From Amborella trichopoda (lineage: Eukaryota; Streptophyta; Magnoliopsida; Amborellales; Amborellaceae), in NCBI RefSeq assembly GCF_000471905.2, contig NW_006497672.1, forward strand, positions 2,499,935-2,563,934: DNA of 64,000 bases, given 5' to 3'. Made by a program: the position numbers and the translations under genes. Positions 33,222-43,759 of the stretch are shown in pieces; within the stretch, counting starts at the first letter, position 1; each line of letters opens with the position of its first letter. The notes under the pieces were generated by a model that was given only the letters and a program-made list of their open reading frames with translations, ran no database searches and was not told where the DNA came from.

Positions 33222-34004
33222 TCCAGACGTTGGAAGATATGCTAAGGGCGTGGTCATTGAATTTAAAGGAAGTTGGGATGACCATTTATCCCTGATTGAG
33301 TTTACATATAGCAATAGCTTCCAAACCAGTATTCAAATGGCACTGTATGAAGCCCTGTATGGAAGGAGATGCAGGTCACCTGTCTGTTAGGACGAGGTTG
33401 GTGAAAGAAGGTTTTTGGGGCCAGAAATCGTCCAAGTAACCTCAGATAAGATAATATTAATTCGAGAAAGGCTCAAGACAGCTCAGAGTCGGTAGAAGAG
33501 TTATGCCGATAACAGACGGAGAGACCTTGAATTTGAGGAAGGTAATCGGGTCTTCCTGAAGGTGTCGCCAATAAAGGGCATCATGAGATTTGGCAAGAAA
33601 GGAAAGTTGAGCCCCCGTTACATCAGACCCTTTGAAATCTTGGAGAGAGTCGGAGGTGTCGCATATAGACTTGCCTTACCGCCTGAATTAGCAAACATCC
33701 ATAATGTCTTCCATGTATCCTCATTACGAAAATATCTGCCCGACTCATCATATGTCCTGAAATATGAACCTTTATCGATCAGGGAGGACCTGACCTTTAT
33801 TGAGCAGCCAAGCTTGATACAGGATTGGAGGGTGCAAGTATTGTGCAACAAAGAGATTCCTTTGGTCCGCGTATTGTGGCAGCATCATTCGAGAGAGGAG
33901 TCAACTTGGGAACGAGAGGAAGAAATCGGAGAAAAATACCCCTATCTTTTTCAGCAATCAGGTACTCAAATTTAGAGGACTAAATTTCTTTAAGGGGGGG
34001 AGAA
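33222..34004 (+). mobile_element. Tekay-type integrase C-terminus and chromodomain
   Basis: Contains the integrase tail text (DDHLSLIEFTYSNSFQTSI, YGRRCRSP, SYADNRRRDLEF) and the GPY/F-like module (GKLSPRYIRPFEILERVG, NVFHVSSLRKYLPD). A chromodomain-like end follows (VLWQHHSREESTWE), then polypurine (AAGGGGGGG, 33991-34000). The spelling matches plant Tekay/Del chromoviruses. Remnant only; RT and RNase H are absent here. Confidence 0.85.
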
Positions 34005-34527
34005 TGTAACATTCCTAAAACCCAAAAAAAAAAAAAAAAACTTTTTACCTTTGATGGTCCATACAAATAATTTGATCCTTAGGGACCATCATTTTTTTTG
34101 CTTTTTTACCTTCACCTTTTGTTTCTTGTGCCACGTCCTCTAGGGAGGTGGGCTTTAAGTGTTAATGTAACACCTTCTAAAGACNNNNNNNNNNNNNNNN
34201 NNNNNNNNNNNNNNNNNNNNNNNNNNNNNNNNNNNNNNNNNNNNNNNNNNNNNNNNNNNNNNNNNNNNNNNNNNATATTATAATAATATTTTTTTGTGTT
34301 TAAAAAGAGGAGAACGAGTTGGATTCTCTCTCCGCAAAAACACTCTCTCTTACACCCCTCCCTCTCAGTAACGTTGAGCCCTCTTTGTGGATTAAAGAAC
34401 GCAGCGAACTCCTTCTCTCTAGCCGAATTTTACCGACAGTTCCCTCTCAAATATTATAGATAAATGATCTCATTATCTTAAAAAATAGTCTGTTCACCAT
34501 TTTTATACTGTAATTTTATGCGCATAC
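34005..34527 (+). mobile_element. Tekay-type LTR, 5' part, with assembly gap
   Basis: Starts TGTAACATTCCTAAAACC right after the polypurine tract. It is interrupted by 90 N (34185-34274), continues to TTATGCGCATAC and then passes directly into a primer-site-like sequence. Confidence 0.85.
34185..34274. other. Assembly gap (90 N)
   Basis: Run of N inside an LTR. Other copies show what belongs here: the AGGTGT..ACACCT region and following AT-rich bases. Confidence 1.
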
Positions 34528-35070
34528 GGTATCAAAGCAATAGGTTTCGGATTCTTAGGAAATTTGAAAAGAATGTACTCTAAGTCATATTTATTGTATG
34601 TACAGATTAGTACAAGGTTAAGATCTTGAATGACTGAAGGTAATATGGAGGGAATTCATAAAGCCTTGGAAAATATGGTTGCCCATATGCAACATCAGAT
34701 GGAAAACAATAATACACCAAGGCAGTCAGCTGCGGGAAATGGTGGGTGTAATATCGAACAATTTAAGAAATTAAACCCACCTTCTTTTAAAGGTGCTGCA
34801 GACCCACAAGAAGCTAAGGGATGGATTATGCAATTGGAGAAAATATTCGAGGTAATGGAATGTCCTGATGATAAGGTCACTTTTGCAGTCTTTATGTTGG
34901 AAGGTGAAGCTCAACATTGGTGGCGGATGGCAAAAGGAGTATTGGTCTAGAAAATAAACCTTTGATTTGGGAAGTATTTCTAGAGAAATTTAAGGAAAAC
35001 TACTTCCCAGATTTTGTTTGAGATAAAAAAGAAATGAAAAAATCTATTTTAGTGCAATTAATGGTGAAGT
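34528..35070 (+). mobile_element. Gypsy primer site and start of gag
   Basis: GGTATCAAAGCA (34528-34539) resembles the initiator tRNA-Met primer site used by Tekay elements. Gag sequence follows (34630-34950), with FKKLNPPSFKGAADPQEAKG and a QHWW motif typical of plant Gypsy gag. Truncated remnant. Confidence 0.75.
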
Positions 35071-35084
35071 AGAAAAATTTTGTT

Positions 35085-35403
35085 TTGTTAAAGATAGACT
35101 GTTACATCTTAGGGATTCCAGTGTTACAAAAATATCAGCCCGACTCATCCCCTGTCCTGAAATATGAACCTTTATCGATCAGGGAGGACCTGACCTTTAT
35201 TGAGCAGCCAAGCTTGATATTGGATAGGAGGTTGCATGTATTGCACAACAAAGATATTCCTTTGGTCCACGTATTGTGGCAGCATCATTCGAGAGAGGAG
35301 TCAACTTGGGAACAAGAAGACGAAATCAGAAAAAAATACCCCTATCTGTTTCAGCAATCAGGTACACAAATTTAGAGGACTAAATTTCTTTAAGGGGGAG
35401 AGA
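35085..35403 (+). mobile_element. LTR-end scrap and chromodomain end with polypurine tract
   Basis: 35093-35128 matches the last part of the family LTR (GATAGACTGTTACATC, GGGATTCCAGTGTTA). Then comes chromodomain text (PDSSPVLKYEPLSI to YPYLFQQSGTQI) and polypurine (AAGGGGGAGAGA, 35391-35402). Rearranged remnant. Confidence 0.75.
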
Positions 35404-37165
35404 TGTAACAATCCCAAACTTGGTCCTTAGGGACCATCATTTTTTTTTGCTCTTTTTACCTTCACCTTTTGTTTCTTGTGCCACGTCCTCTAAGGGCGTG
35501 GGCTTTAAGTGTTAATGTAAAACCTTCTAAACACCTCATGTATGAGGTGGGTTATAATATATTATAATAATATTTTTTTGTGTTTAAAAAGAGGAGATCG
35601 AGTTGGATTCTCTCTTTGTAAAAACACTCTCTCTTATGCCCCTCCCTCTCAGTAACGTTGAGCCCTCTTTGTGAATTAAAGAATGCAGTAAATTCCTTCT
35701 CTGTAGCTGAATTTTACCAAAAGTTCCGTCTCAAATATTATGGGTAAATGATCTCATTATCCTGAAAAATAGCATGTTCACCATTTTTATACTGTAATTT
35801 TATACGCATATGGTATCATTTTTTTTCCTGTTAAATTATTATTTTTGATTTATTAGAAATTTAGACATTGTAAAATATTAAAAATAAAATTTCTGCCTAT
35901 TATTATGACTTTTAGACACTGTAAAATTTATTTGTAAGTGATGTCATTTTTGGTAAAATCATTATGTGAAAAATTGATATTTCTGCAATTAATTATAATA
36001 CTGCCAATACTATGAGATTTACGGATTTCTGCATTTAATTGTATTTTCGTTTGTCTATGAATTTTAGATACTATAAGTTTTACCTATTCCTGTAAAATAA
36101 TTAATTATGAAATTACATTCCATAAAATTGTGATATTTATGTGTTTAACCTTGGATTTCTATAAAAGTTCTTAAATTGATAATCGACTGCCTATTGGATT
36201 CCATTTCAAATATACTTGTTCGATCTGCTACCTTTCTAAAATTTTTATCCAAATTGTTTGATTGGTTACTTACAAATATTTCAATGAAAGTAATTGTTTA
36301 AATTGCTTCAAGTGAATTCCTGTTAATGATTTCAATGATACTTTGAATATACGATGTTGATGCTTTCTAATGTTAAAGAGTTTCTGAGATAATTTAAGTA
36401 TGTGTGGACCTATCAGGGACGCCGATAGGGACTATTTGGACTCGTTTGGAATGCCGGTGAGGTACGTTTGGACCTACAGGGATTGTTTGGACCTATCCGG
36501 TTATGTCGGTAGGGACTATTTGGACTCATCGGGACGCTGGTGAGGTATGTTTAGACTTGCAGGGATTGTTTGGACCTAGCTGGTTACGCCGGTAGGGACT
36601 ATTTGGACACATCCGGGACGCTGGTGAGGTATGTTTGGACATGCAGGGATTTTTTTGACCCATCCAAGACGTTGGTTGGGTATATAGGTGACCTACTTGG
36701 GATACCAGTAGGGTATTTTGTGAAGTCTTTTGAGTTATGCATTGCTGTTAAAATATTTATATGCATTTCAATCATTTGGATTATGTTTAATTGTGCATTT
36801 TTTAAAGTGAAATTGTTATCCATAAATGCTTTTTGGCTCGCATTGTTTCTAATAGACCTCCCTATTTGAAAATGATTACATCTTCCAACTATGATTATTT
36901 TTGTGGACTATGATGATCACTTACTGAGTAGCCAAACTCATCAAACTATGGTAAAAAAATTTCAAGGTAATTGCAGCCTCCTTAGTTGAAAGCACAACAG
37001 GACCAACTTTGGAAGAAGTCATAGTTATGATGAAATTTTCTCCTAGTGACTTTTGTTCAAATTCACTATTGTAAATTTTGTCCTATCAACAGATGTATAT
37101 CTAAACCTTCATGTTGATATAGTTATGAGTAGACTTTGTACTGACTATTAGAAATGGAAAAATCT
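35404..37165 (+). mobile_element. Tekay-type LTR, nearly full length, + strand
   Basis: Starts TGTAACAATCCCAAAC. It contains the best developed GGAC-type tandem repeats (36400-36715) and runs to GAAATGGAAAAATCTGTTTTA near 37165 (text shortened), lacking about the last 90 bp. It abuts an inverted LTR fragment. Confidence 0.85.
36400..36715 (+). repeat. Tandem repeats inside the LTR (about 30-bp units in an 85-bp higher-order pattern)
   Basis: Three alternating unit types recur: GGACCTATCCGG..CGCCGGTAGGGACTATT, TGGACTCATCCGGGACGC-TGGTGAGGTA and TGGACCTGCAGGGATTGTT. The same arrays with different copy numbers are in the other LTRs: 3060-3260, 30680-30990, 32800-33030 and 38420-38665. Confidence 0.85.
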
Positions 37166-37940
37166 GTTTTACTACCGGATGAGTCCAAATAGTCCCTATC
37201 TGCGTCCCGGATAGGTCCACACATACTTAAATTATCTCAGAAACTCTTTAACATCAGAAAGCATCAACATCGTATATTCTAAGTATCATTGAAATCATTA
37301 ACAGGAATTCACTTGAAGCAATTTAAAAAAATACTTTCATTGAAATATTTGTAAGTAACTAATCAAACAATTTGGATAAAAATTGCAGAAAGGTAGCAGA
37401 TCGAACAGGTATATTTGAATTGGAATCCAATAGGCAGTCGATTATCAATTTAAGAGCTTTTATAGAAATCCAAAGTTAAACACATAAATATCACAATTTT
37501 ATGGAATGTAATTTCATAATTAATTATTTTACAGGAATAGGTAAAACTTAAAGTATCTAAAATTCATAGACAAACAAAAATACAATTAAATGCAGAAATG
37601 CGTCTCACAGTATTGGCAGTATTATAATTAATTGCAGAAATATCAATTTTTCGTATAATGATTTTACCAGAAATGACATCACTTACACTTAAGTTTTATA
37701 GTGTCTAAAAGTCGTAATAATAGGCAAACATTTTATTTTTAATAATTTACAATGTCTAAAGTTCTAATAATAATAATTTTAACAGAAAAAAAATGATACC
37801 ATATACGCATAAAATTATAGTATAAAAATGGTGAACAGACTATTTTTCCGGATAATGAGATCATTTACTTATAATATTTGAGAGGGAACTTTCGGTAAAA
37901 TTCGGTTAGAGAGGAGTTTACTGCGTTCTTTAATTCACAA
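37166..37940 (-). mobile_element. Tekay-type LTR fragment, - strand, both ends missing
   Basis: Inverse of about 35690-36440 of the neighbouring + LTR. It starts within the GGAC-type repeats (CCGGATGAGTCCAAATAGTC) and ends at TTCTTTAATTCACAA, where the next - LTR begins. Confidence 0.85.
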
Positions 37941-39721
37941 TTTATAACACCGGAATCCCTGAAATGTAACAGTCTATCTTTAACAAAACGAAATTTTTCT
38001 ACTTCACCATTAATTGAACTAAAACAGATTTTTCCATTTCTAAGAGTCTATACAAAGTCTACTCATAACTAGTATTAACATAAAGGTTTAGATATACATC
38101 TTTTGATGGGACAAAATTTACAATAGTGAATTTGAACAGAAGTCACAGAGAGAAAATTTCATCATAACTATGACTTCTTCCAAAGTTGGTCTTGTATTTG
38201 GATACTCAGTAAGTAATCATCATAGTCCTCAAAAATAATCATAGTCGGAAGATGTAAGCATTTTAAAAAAGGGAGGTCTATTAGAAACAATGCGAGCCAA
38301 AAGGCATTTATGGATAACAATTTCACTTTCAGAAATGCACAATTAAACATAATCCAAATGATTGAAATGCATATAAATATTTTAACAGCATTGCATAACT
38401 CAAAGGATTTCACAAAATACCCTACTGGCGTCCCAAGTAGGTCACCTATATACCCCACCAGCGTCCTGGATGGTTCCAAACAATCCCTGCAGGTCTAAAC
38501 ATACCTCACCGACGTCCCGGATGAGTCCAAATAGTCCCTACAGGCGTAACCAGATAGGTCCAAACATACCTCACCGGCGTCCCGGTGAGTCCAAATAGTC
38601 CCTACGGGCATAATCGGATAGGTCCAAACAATCCCTGCAGGTCCAAACTTACCTCACCGGCGTACCACGACGCATACTTAAAATTTCTCAGAAACTCTTT
38701 AACATCAGAAAGCATCAACATCGTATATTCAAAGGATCGTTGAAATCATTAACAGGAATTCACTTGAAGCAATTTAAATAATTACTTTCGTTGAAATATT
38801 TGTAAGTAACCAATCAAACAATTTGGATAAAAATTGCAGAAAGGTAGCAGATCGAACAGGCATATTTGAATTGGAATCCAATAGGCAGTCAATTATCAAT
38901 GAGCTTTTATAGAAATCGTAGGTTAAACACATAAATATCACAATTTTATGGAATGTAATTTCATAATTAATTATTTTACAGGAATAGGTAAAACTTCTAG
39001 TATTTAAAATTCATAGACAAACAAAAATACAATTAAATGCATAAATCTCACAGTATTGGCAGTATTATAATTAATTGTAGATATATCAATTTTTCACATA
39101 ATGATTTTACCAGAAATGACATCACTTACACATAAATTTTACAGTGTCTAAAAGTCATAATAATAGGCAGAAATTTTATTTTTAATATTTTACAATGTCT
39201 AAATTTCTAATAAACAAAAATAATAATTTTAATAGAAAAAAATGATACCATATGCTCACAGAATTAAAGTATAAAAATGGAGAACCGACTATTTTTTCAG
39301 GATAGTGAAATCATTTACTATAATATTTGAGAGGGAACTTTCGGTAAAATTCTACTAGAGAGAAGGAGTTCACTACGTTCTTTAATTCACAAAAAGGGCT
39401 CAACGTTACTGAGAGGGAGGGGCGTAAGAGAAAGTGTTTTTGCAGAGAGAGAATCCAACTCGTTCTCCTCTTTTTAAACACAAAAAAATATTATTATAAT
39501 ATATTATTAACCCACCTCATACATGAGGTGTTACGTTAACACTTAAAGCCCACGTCCCTATAGGACGTGGCACACGAAACAAAAGGTGAAAGTAAAGTGC
39601 AAAAAAAATGATGGTCCCTAAGGACCAAATTATTTGTATGGACCATCAAAGGTAAAAGGTTTTTTATTTATTATCTTTTTTATTTTTATTTTCTTATTTT
39701 TTTAAGTTTAGGATTGTTACA
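37941..39721 (-). mobile_element. Tekay-type LTR (5' LTR of the outer - strand element)
   Basis: On the - strand it starts TGTAACAATCCTAAAC at 39721 and runs to GGATTCCGGTGTTATAAA at 37941, lacking about ten terminal bases. It is followed on the right by AGTAG and the GA-rich array, matching the left flank of the nest. Confidence 0.85.
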
Positions 39722-40690
39722 AGTAGCTTAGCCACCGGTTGGTTTTAGATAGAGAGAGAAGAAGAAAAAGAGAGAGCTGGGGAGAACGTGTAGAGGAGAG
39801 AAGAGACCAGCAGCTTAGCTATCGGTTGGTTTTTAAAGAGAGAGTGAAAGAAGAAGATAGAGAGAGAAGGACAAGAGAAGAAGAGAGAAGAGAAGGGATT
39901 GACGGCTTAGCTGCCGATTGGTTTTAGAGAGAGAAAGAGAAGAAGAAGAAGAAGAAGAAAAAAAGAGAGAAGAAAGAGAAGAAGAAAAAGAGAGAGAAGG
40001 AGAAGAGAAGAAAAGAGAAGGGACCGGTGGCTTAGCTGTCGGTCGGGCTTGGAGAGAGAGAAAGAGAGAGATGAGAGAGAAGAAGAGGGGGGAGATGAGA
40101 GAAATGAAGGGGAAGAGAGAGAGAAGGAAAAGGGAGAAGGAAAGAGAAGGGCGAGAGGCAGGCTGACGGCTTAACTGTCAGCCCGGTTACCCATGAGGGA
40201 GAGAGAGAAAGAGAGAGATGAGAGAGAAGAAAGGCAAGAAGAGAGAGAAAAGAAGAAGTGAGGAGAGAAAAAAGGAAGGGAGAGAGGCAAGCCAGCAGCT
40301 TAGCTGCCAGTCCGGTTAACCATGAGGGAGAGAGAGAAAGAGAGAGAAGGGAAGAGAGAAAAAAAGAGAAAGAGAGAAGAAAAGAGAGAAGAGAAAGAAA
40401 AAAGAGGAGAAAGAAAGAGAAAGAAAGAGAGAAGAGAATAGAGAGAAGAAAGAGGAGGGAGAAAGAGACAGAGACAGAAGGAGAGAAGAGAAGAGAGAGG
40501 AGAGAGAAAGAGGGAAAGAGAGGGGAGAGAAGAGGGTAAGAGAAAGAGAGAAGGGAAGAGAGAGAAAGAAAGAGAACGGGAGAGTGAGAGAGAGAAAGGA
40601 AGAGGAAGAGAGAGAAAGAGGGAAAGGTAGAGAGAAAGAGGGAAATGTAGAGGGAAAGAGAAGGGAGAGAGAAAGTGAGAGAAGAGAGAG
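39722..40690 (+). repeat. GA-rich minisatellite array, right part
   Basis: Continues the array cut by the LTR nest. Cores lie near 39722, 39805, 39895, 40020, 40155 and 40293. The last two carry a variant GTCAGCCCGGTTACCCATGA / GCCAGTCCGGTTAACCATGA. Spacing grows from about 85 to about 138 bp rightwards. Confidence 0.85.
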
Positions 40691-42628
40691 AAAGAGGAAG
40701 GAATTACCTAGTGGGCTCCTTGGACCGAGCCGGTAGCTAAGTTGGAAGTGGGAAGTTCTAGGGGTAGTGGCTTATGGAGAAAGTTTTCTCTCTCCTCTCT
40801 TTGAGTGAAAAAGGGGTAGGGAGAATATTGCCAAACCAAGTAAAAATCAATTGAATTCTTAAGCTTGAGGGACAAATCTCATTAATTTCTCCTCTTGATC
40901 TTAGGGTTACAAATTCTTATATAGCACTCCCTTAAAAACAAGGATGGATGCTCAAAAGTAACTAAAATTGCTAAAAAATACATTTTCTATGAATTAAATT
41001 GAATCCCTTTTTTGGGGCAAAATGACTATTTTGCCCTTACTCACAATCTCGAAAATGGCAAGATGGTTCCCTAAAAGGGGCCATAGGCTGTGGTGGTCAT
41101 CCAAGGCCCGTTTTGGGTCTTGTCGGCAACCTTCAAGCAAAAAGAATGTCGCGAAAGTGATGGTCTTGGCAAGGCAATGGTTTTGACATATTTTTTGATC
41201 CTCAAATTGAAGTATTGAGCTCTTGGTGAAATCCAACAAAAGATGGGGATTTTGCCATCTTAGATCTCTAATCTTGTCCTTTTCTTGGTGCTTTAGTTCG
41301 ATCTTTCTATCATGGAACAACGGGAAGTCGTCACAGTCATTTGGTGACAAGAATGGCTCAATTTGGTGGCCGGACTCTCACTTTTCGAATTGGGGAATTT
41401 TGCTCGGAATATGGATTCCAGTCGCCGGAAAATACCCTTTTTTGCATCCTCAAAATACGGCATTTTCGGTCACTTATCATGTATGATGGTACTTTGGATC
41501 GAAGCCCTCAACGTCACGATCGCAACAGACCCATTTTCAAGTCGATCCGAGTCGGGGCTTTGTGATATGACCATTTGATTGAAGGGATCTCTTTGCAAAA
41601 ATCTGTAAAGCATGAGTTTTCTTAAGCGGCTTCTCTCTAATATGGCTTCTCTCTTGAAATTTGAGCTCGACCAACTTATGATGAAGAAGTTATGACCTTT
41701 CAAAGGTGATCCCGAAATCATATTATACAATTTCCATTATAAGGGAAACTGATTTACCGAGGGTGCACCAGAATAGTGTGTAACCCACCTTTTTTGGGTA
41801 AGTCGTCCACATGATGGTCCAGAAGCGTCCAAATGAATTGAAATTTGATATCTGGGGCTTTCAGAACTTCAGAATCCATTGGAAGTGGTCTGGTGCTTAT
41901 CTGAAGTTCCGGTGATAGGGTTGTAGTTATAAGGTGCATTTTCAGCATGCTAGAGGCCGAACTTGAAACCTGGTTTTGTCTTTGATCCACCTTAACGTCG
42001 TCGGATCGCCACGAAACTTGGCGGGTGTCCTTAAGGAGTCAAATTCTACCTACACATGCTTTTTGGGACCCATCTATTGCCTTTCAAAAATTCACTTCGG
42101 ATCAAGGTTTATTTCAACAATGCTTCCACGGTCCGCAGGCCCTTTAGCGCCTACGGGCCTAGGTCACGATTGGCTTTCTCCTTATTCATATCGGGAATAC
42201 AAGTGTCGAAAAATACCCTAAAACATTGATATGTTATATTTGAAGCTTACCTTCTCATGCAATGCTAGCACATTTGGAAAAAATTTATACATGATTCCCT
42301 ATTGACTAATAGCCTAAAATCCTATGAAAGATTGAAGCCATGACTGTGGAGTTCAAGCTACGTATACTTGTTTTCTATGAATACTAAGATTTTTTATATT
42401 ACTACTTCGGAATTAAAGCTATGTATTTGGAGTTCAAGCTATTATTGATACTCTTCCTCCCAAAAAACACTTGACTGAACGCCATGAGTTCCTCTTTAAC
42501 AATGCCCCAAAGCTCTTCAAATAATTTACTCGTTCGATTTTAGCTACTGATATTTCCTATTCTATCAAGCAGCATGAAGGCATGATGAAAGACCAAGATT
42601 TCTCATTATTATTACTATTATTTTTAAA
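40691..42628. other. Unassigned intron sequence, possibly retroelement-derived
   Basis: Contains overlapping short frames on both strands, none with a recognisable domain. The style (GCCACGAAACTTGGCGGG, AAGTTATGACCTTTCAAAGG) recalls non-coding parts of plant LTR retroelements, but I find no ends, primer site or protein motif. Confidence 0.35.
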
Positions 42629-43008
42629 TAAAAAAAGTTCATATAAGGTTGATACCTTAAAATGTAGAATTAAGGTGCACCTCTAAAATCTTCTGAAAAA
42701 GGTTGTTTTGATGTTGGAAAACTATTTAGTTGATCATATCAATATTGAGATGTATATATATGGAGAAAAATAGAGATTTCATGTAAAAATAATATATCTT
42801 GCAACACATTATCTGGACCGTCTATTTTCAAGATTTTCATGTGTTTATAGATCTACTTGATTTGAACCATTTCTGGAATTTAATAAGAGAAAAAAGTAGA
42901 TTCTCACACCATCCTAAGAATTTTCAACACCAAAATTCTATCCCATGACAAAGTTTGGTGGTGCACCCTAATTTGATTGTTTGAGATTGCAACCTTGTGT
43001 AAACACCC
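42629..43008. mobile_element. MITE family M1, copy 1 (380 bp)
   Basis: Same family as 56073-56458. The ends read (G)TTCATATAAGGTTGATACC and, inverted, GGGTGTTTACACAAGGTTGC. Near-matching 8-bp flanks TTTTTAAA (42621-42628) and TTTTTAAT (43009-43016) are consistent with a hAT-type duplication. It lies 250 bp upstream of the PDV1-like exon 2 acceptor. No coding capacity. Confidence 0.75.
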
Positions 43009-43258
43009 TTTTTAATTTTGTTGTTTCTTTTTTGTCATTATAGTTCTTATTGGCTTCTGACTGCTGTTACCACTACCGTGCAGCTATCATGCATTGAGAG
43101 CATTGCATACAGTTATGGTTTCCTTTGCTTTTCTTTTCTTTCTTGGTATTTTCAACTTAATCCTTTCACATGTTTTGGAACAGTTCTCTTCAATGAGTTG
43201 AAAAAGATGCCCCTTTCTCTGTGATACTAAATCTTTGATTATTGATTTCTATGTCCAG

Positions 43259-43759
43259 AGACTGCTTTCACAGCATCAATCACAAAGGCATACGGCCATA
43301 CTTAGGCTGGAAGAGAGCCGCCTGTCCCTCCTAAAGAGGCAACAAGCAACTGATGTGTTGAAATTCCACAATCCCAAATCAAAAGACTCATTCTCTGAAT
43401 GTGCGTATTGCCCACTTCCTAAGAACGCATTACCTGAAAACCCAGAAAATACTCCTGAGCAAAACACTCTGAAAAGTATTAATATGAGGATGCATGGTAA
43501 GAGGAGGTGGTTATTTAGCTTATCTTTTAGGTTTCTGTGGAATAGAACGATGTTTCAAAGACTTATAGTGGTTGCTGGGAGCATGCTTGCACTGCTTCAA
43601 CTGCAGAGGGCTGCTGTTAGCGAGCATGTGGCAAGAATAGGTGATGGGAAATGCAGAAGAAATGATTGTTTCTCTATGAATTATAAAGGAGTCGCTGAGA
43701 TTGGTATCCCTTCTCGTAGTTGCAGAAGTTCTTTGGATGTGTTTCATAGACGAGGGTGA
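43259..43759 (+). CDS. PDV1: PDV1-like plastid division protein, exon 2
   Basis: The exon follows a good acceptor (TTGATTTCTATGTCCAG). It opens in phase 0 with RLLSQHQSQRHTAILRLEES, which completes the coiled coil begun in exon 1 with no gap against PDV1. The middle (about 43340-43540) is divergent and rich in Asn, Pro and Lys. A basic patch (GKRRW) precedes a single hydrophobic segment (about 43553-43610: RLIVVAGSMLALLQLQ), the expected outer-envelope anchor. After it come RAAVSEH and a tail ending SLDVFHRRG-stop. PDV1 and PDV2 end in a conserved Gly needed for contact with PARC6/ARC6 in the intermembrane space, and it is kept here. The exon is open throughout its 166 codons. The divergent middle leaves room for a paralogue. 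Confidence 0.8.
   Translation, partial: RLLSQHQSQRHTAILRLEESRLSLLKRQQATDVLKFHNPKSKDSFSECAYCPLPKNALPENPENTPEQNTLKSINMRMHGKRRWLFSLSFRFLWNRTMFQRLIVVAGSMLALLQLQRAAVSEHVARIGDGKCRRNDCFSMNYKGVAEIGIPSRSCRSSLDVFHRRG

Larger units (their letters stand above)
30132..39721 (-). mobile_element. Nest of Tekay-type Ty3/Gypsy LTR elements in the GA-rich array
   Basis: The outermost pieces are two - strand LTRs (30132-32017 and 37941-39721), flanked by near-matching 5-bp copies GGTAG (30127-30131) and AGTAG (39722-39726). One - strand element therefore probably inserted here first. Between them lie + strand LTR and internal pieces of the same family (32469-37165) and a - strand LTR fragment (37166-37940). 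The first 245 or so aligned bases of the two outer LTRs differ at about 14 places by eye (about 6%), an age of a few million years on common plant rates. Every copy is incomplete; the nest is a fossil with many breaks. Confidence 0.8.

Noticed and set aside
30574-38498. A conserved peptide with QLNIIQMIEMHINIL appearing three times
   Set aside because: All three lie in the same part of repeated LTRs, at equivalent antisense or sense positions; conservation follows from LTR copy identity, not from a gene.
39739-40540. Glu/Arg/Lys-rich ORFs resembling nuclear coiled-coil proteins
   Set aside because: Same low-complexity GA array as on the left of the LTR nest; no unique sequence supports a gene.
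43235-43258. ATG at 43235 as start of a single-exon gene
   Set aside because: The eight codons before 43259 look like intron end (TTGATTTCTATGTCCAG), and the PDV1 coiled coil continues upstream only through exon 1.
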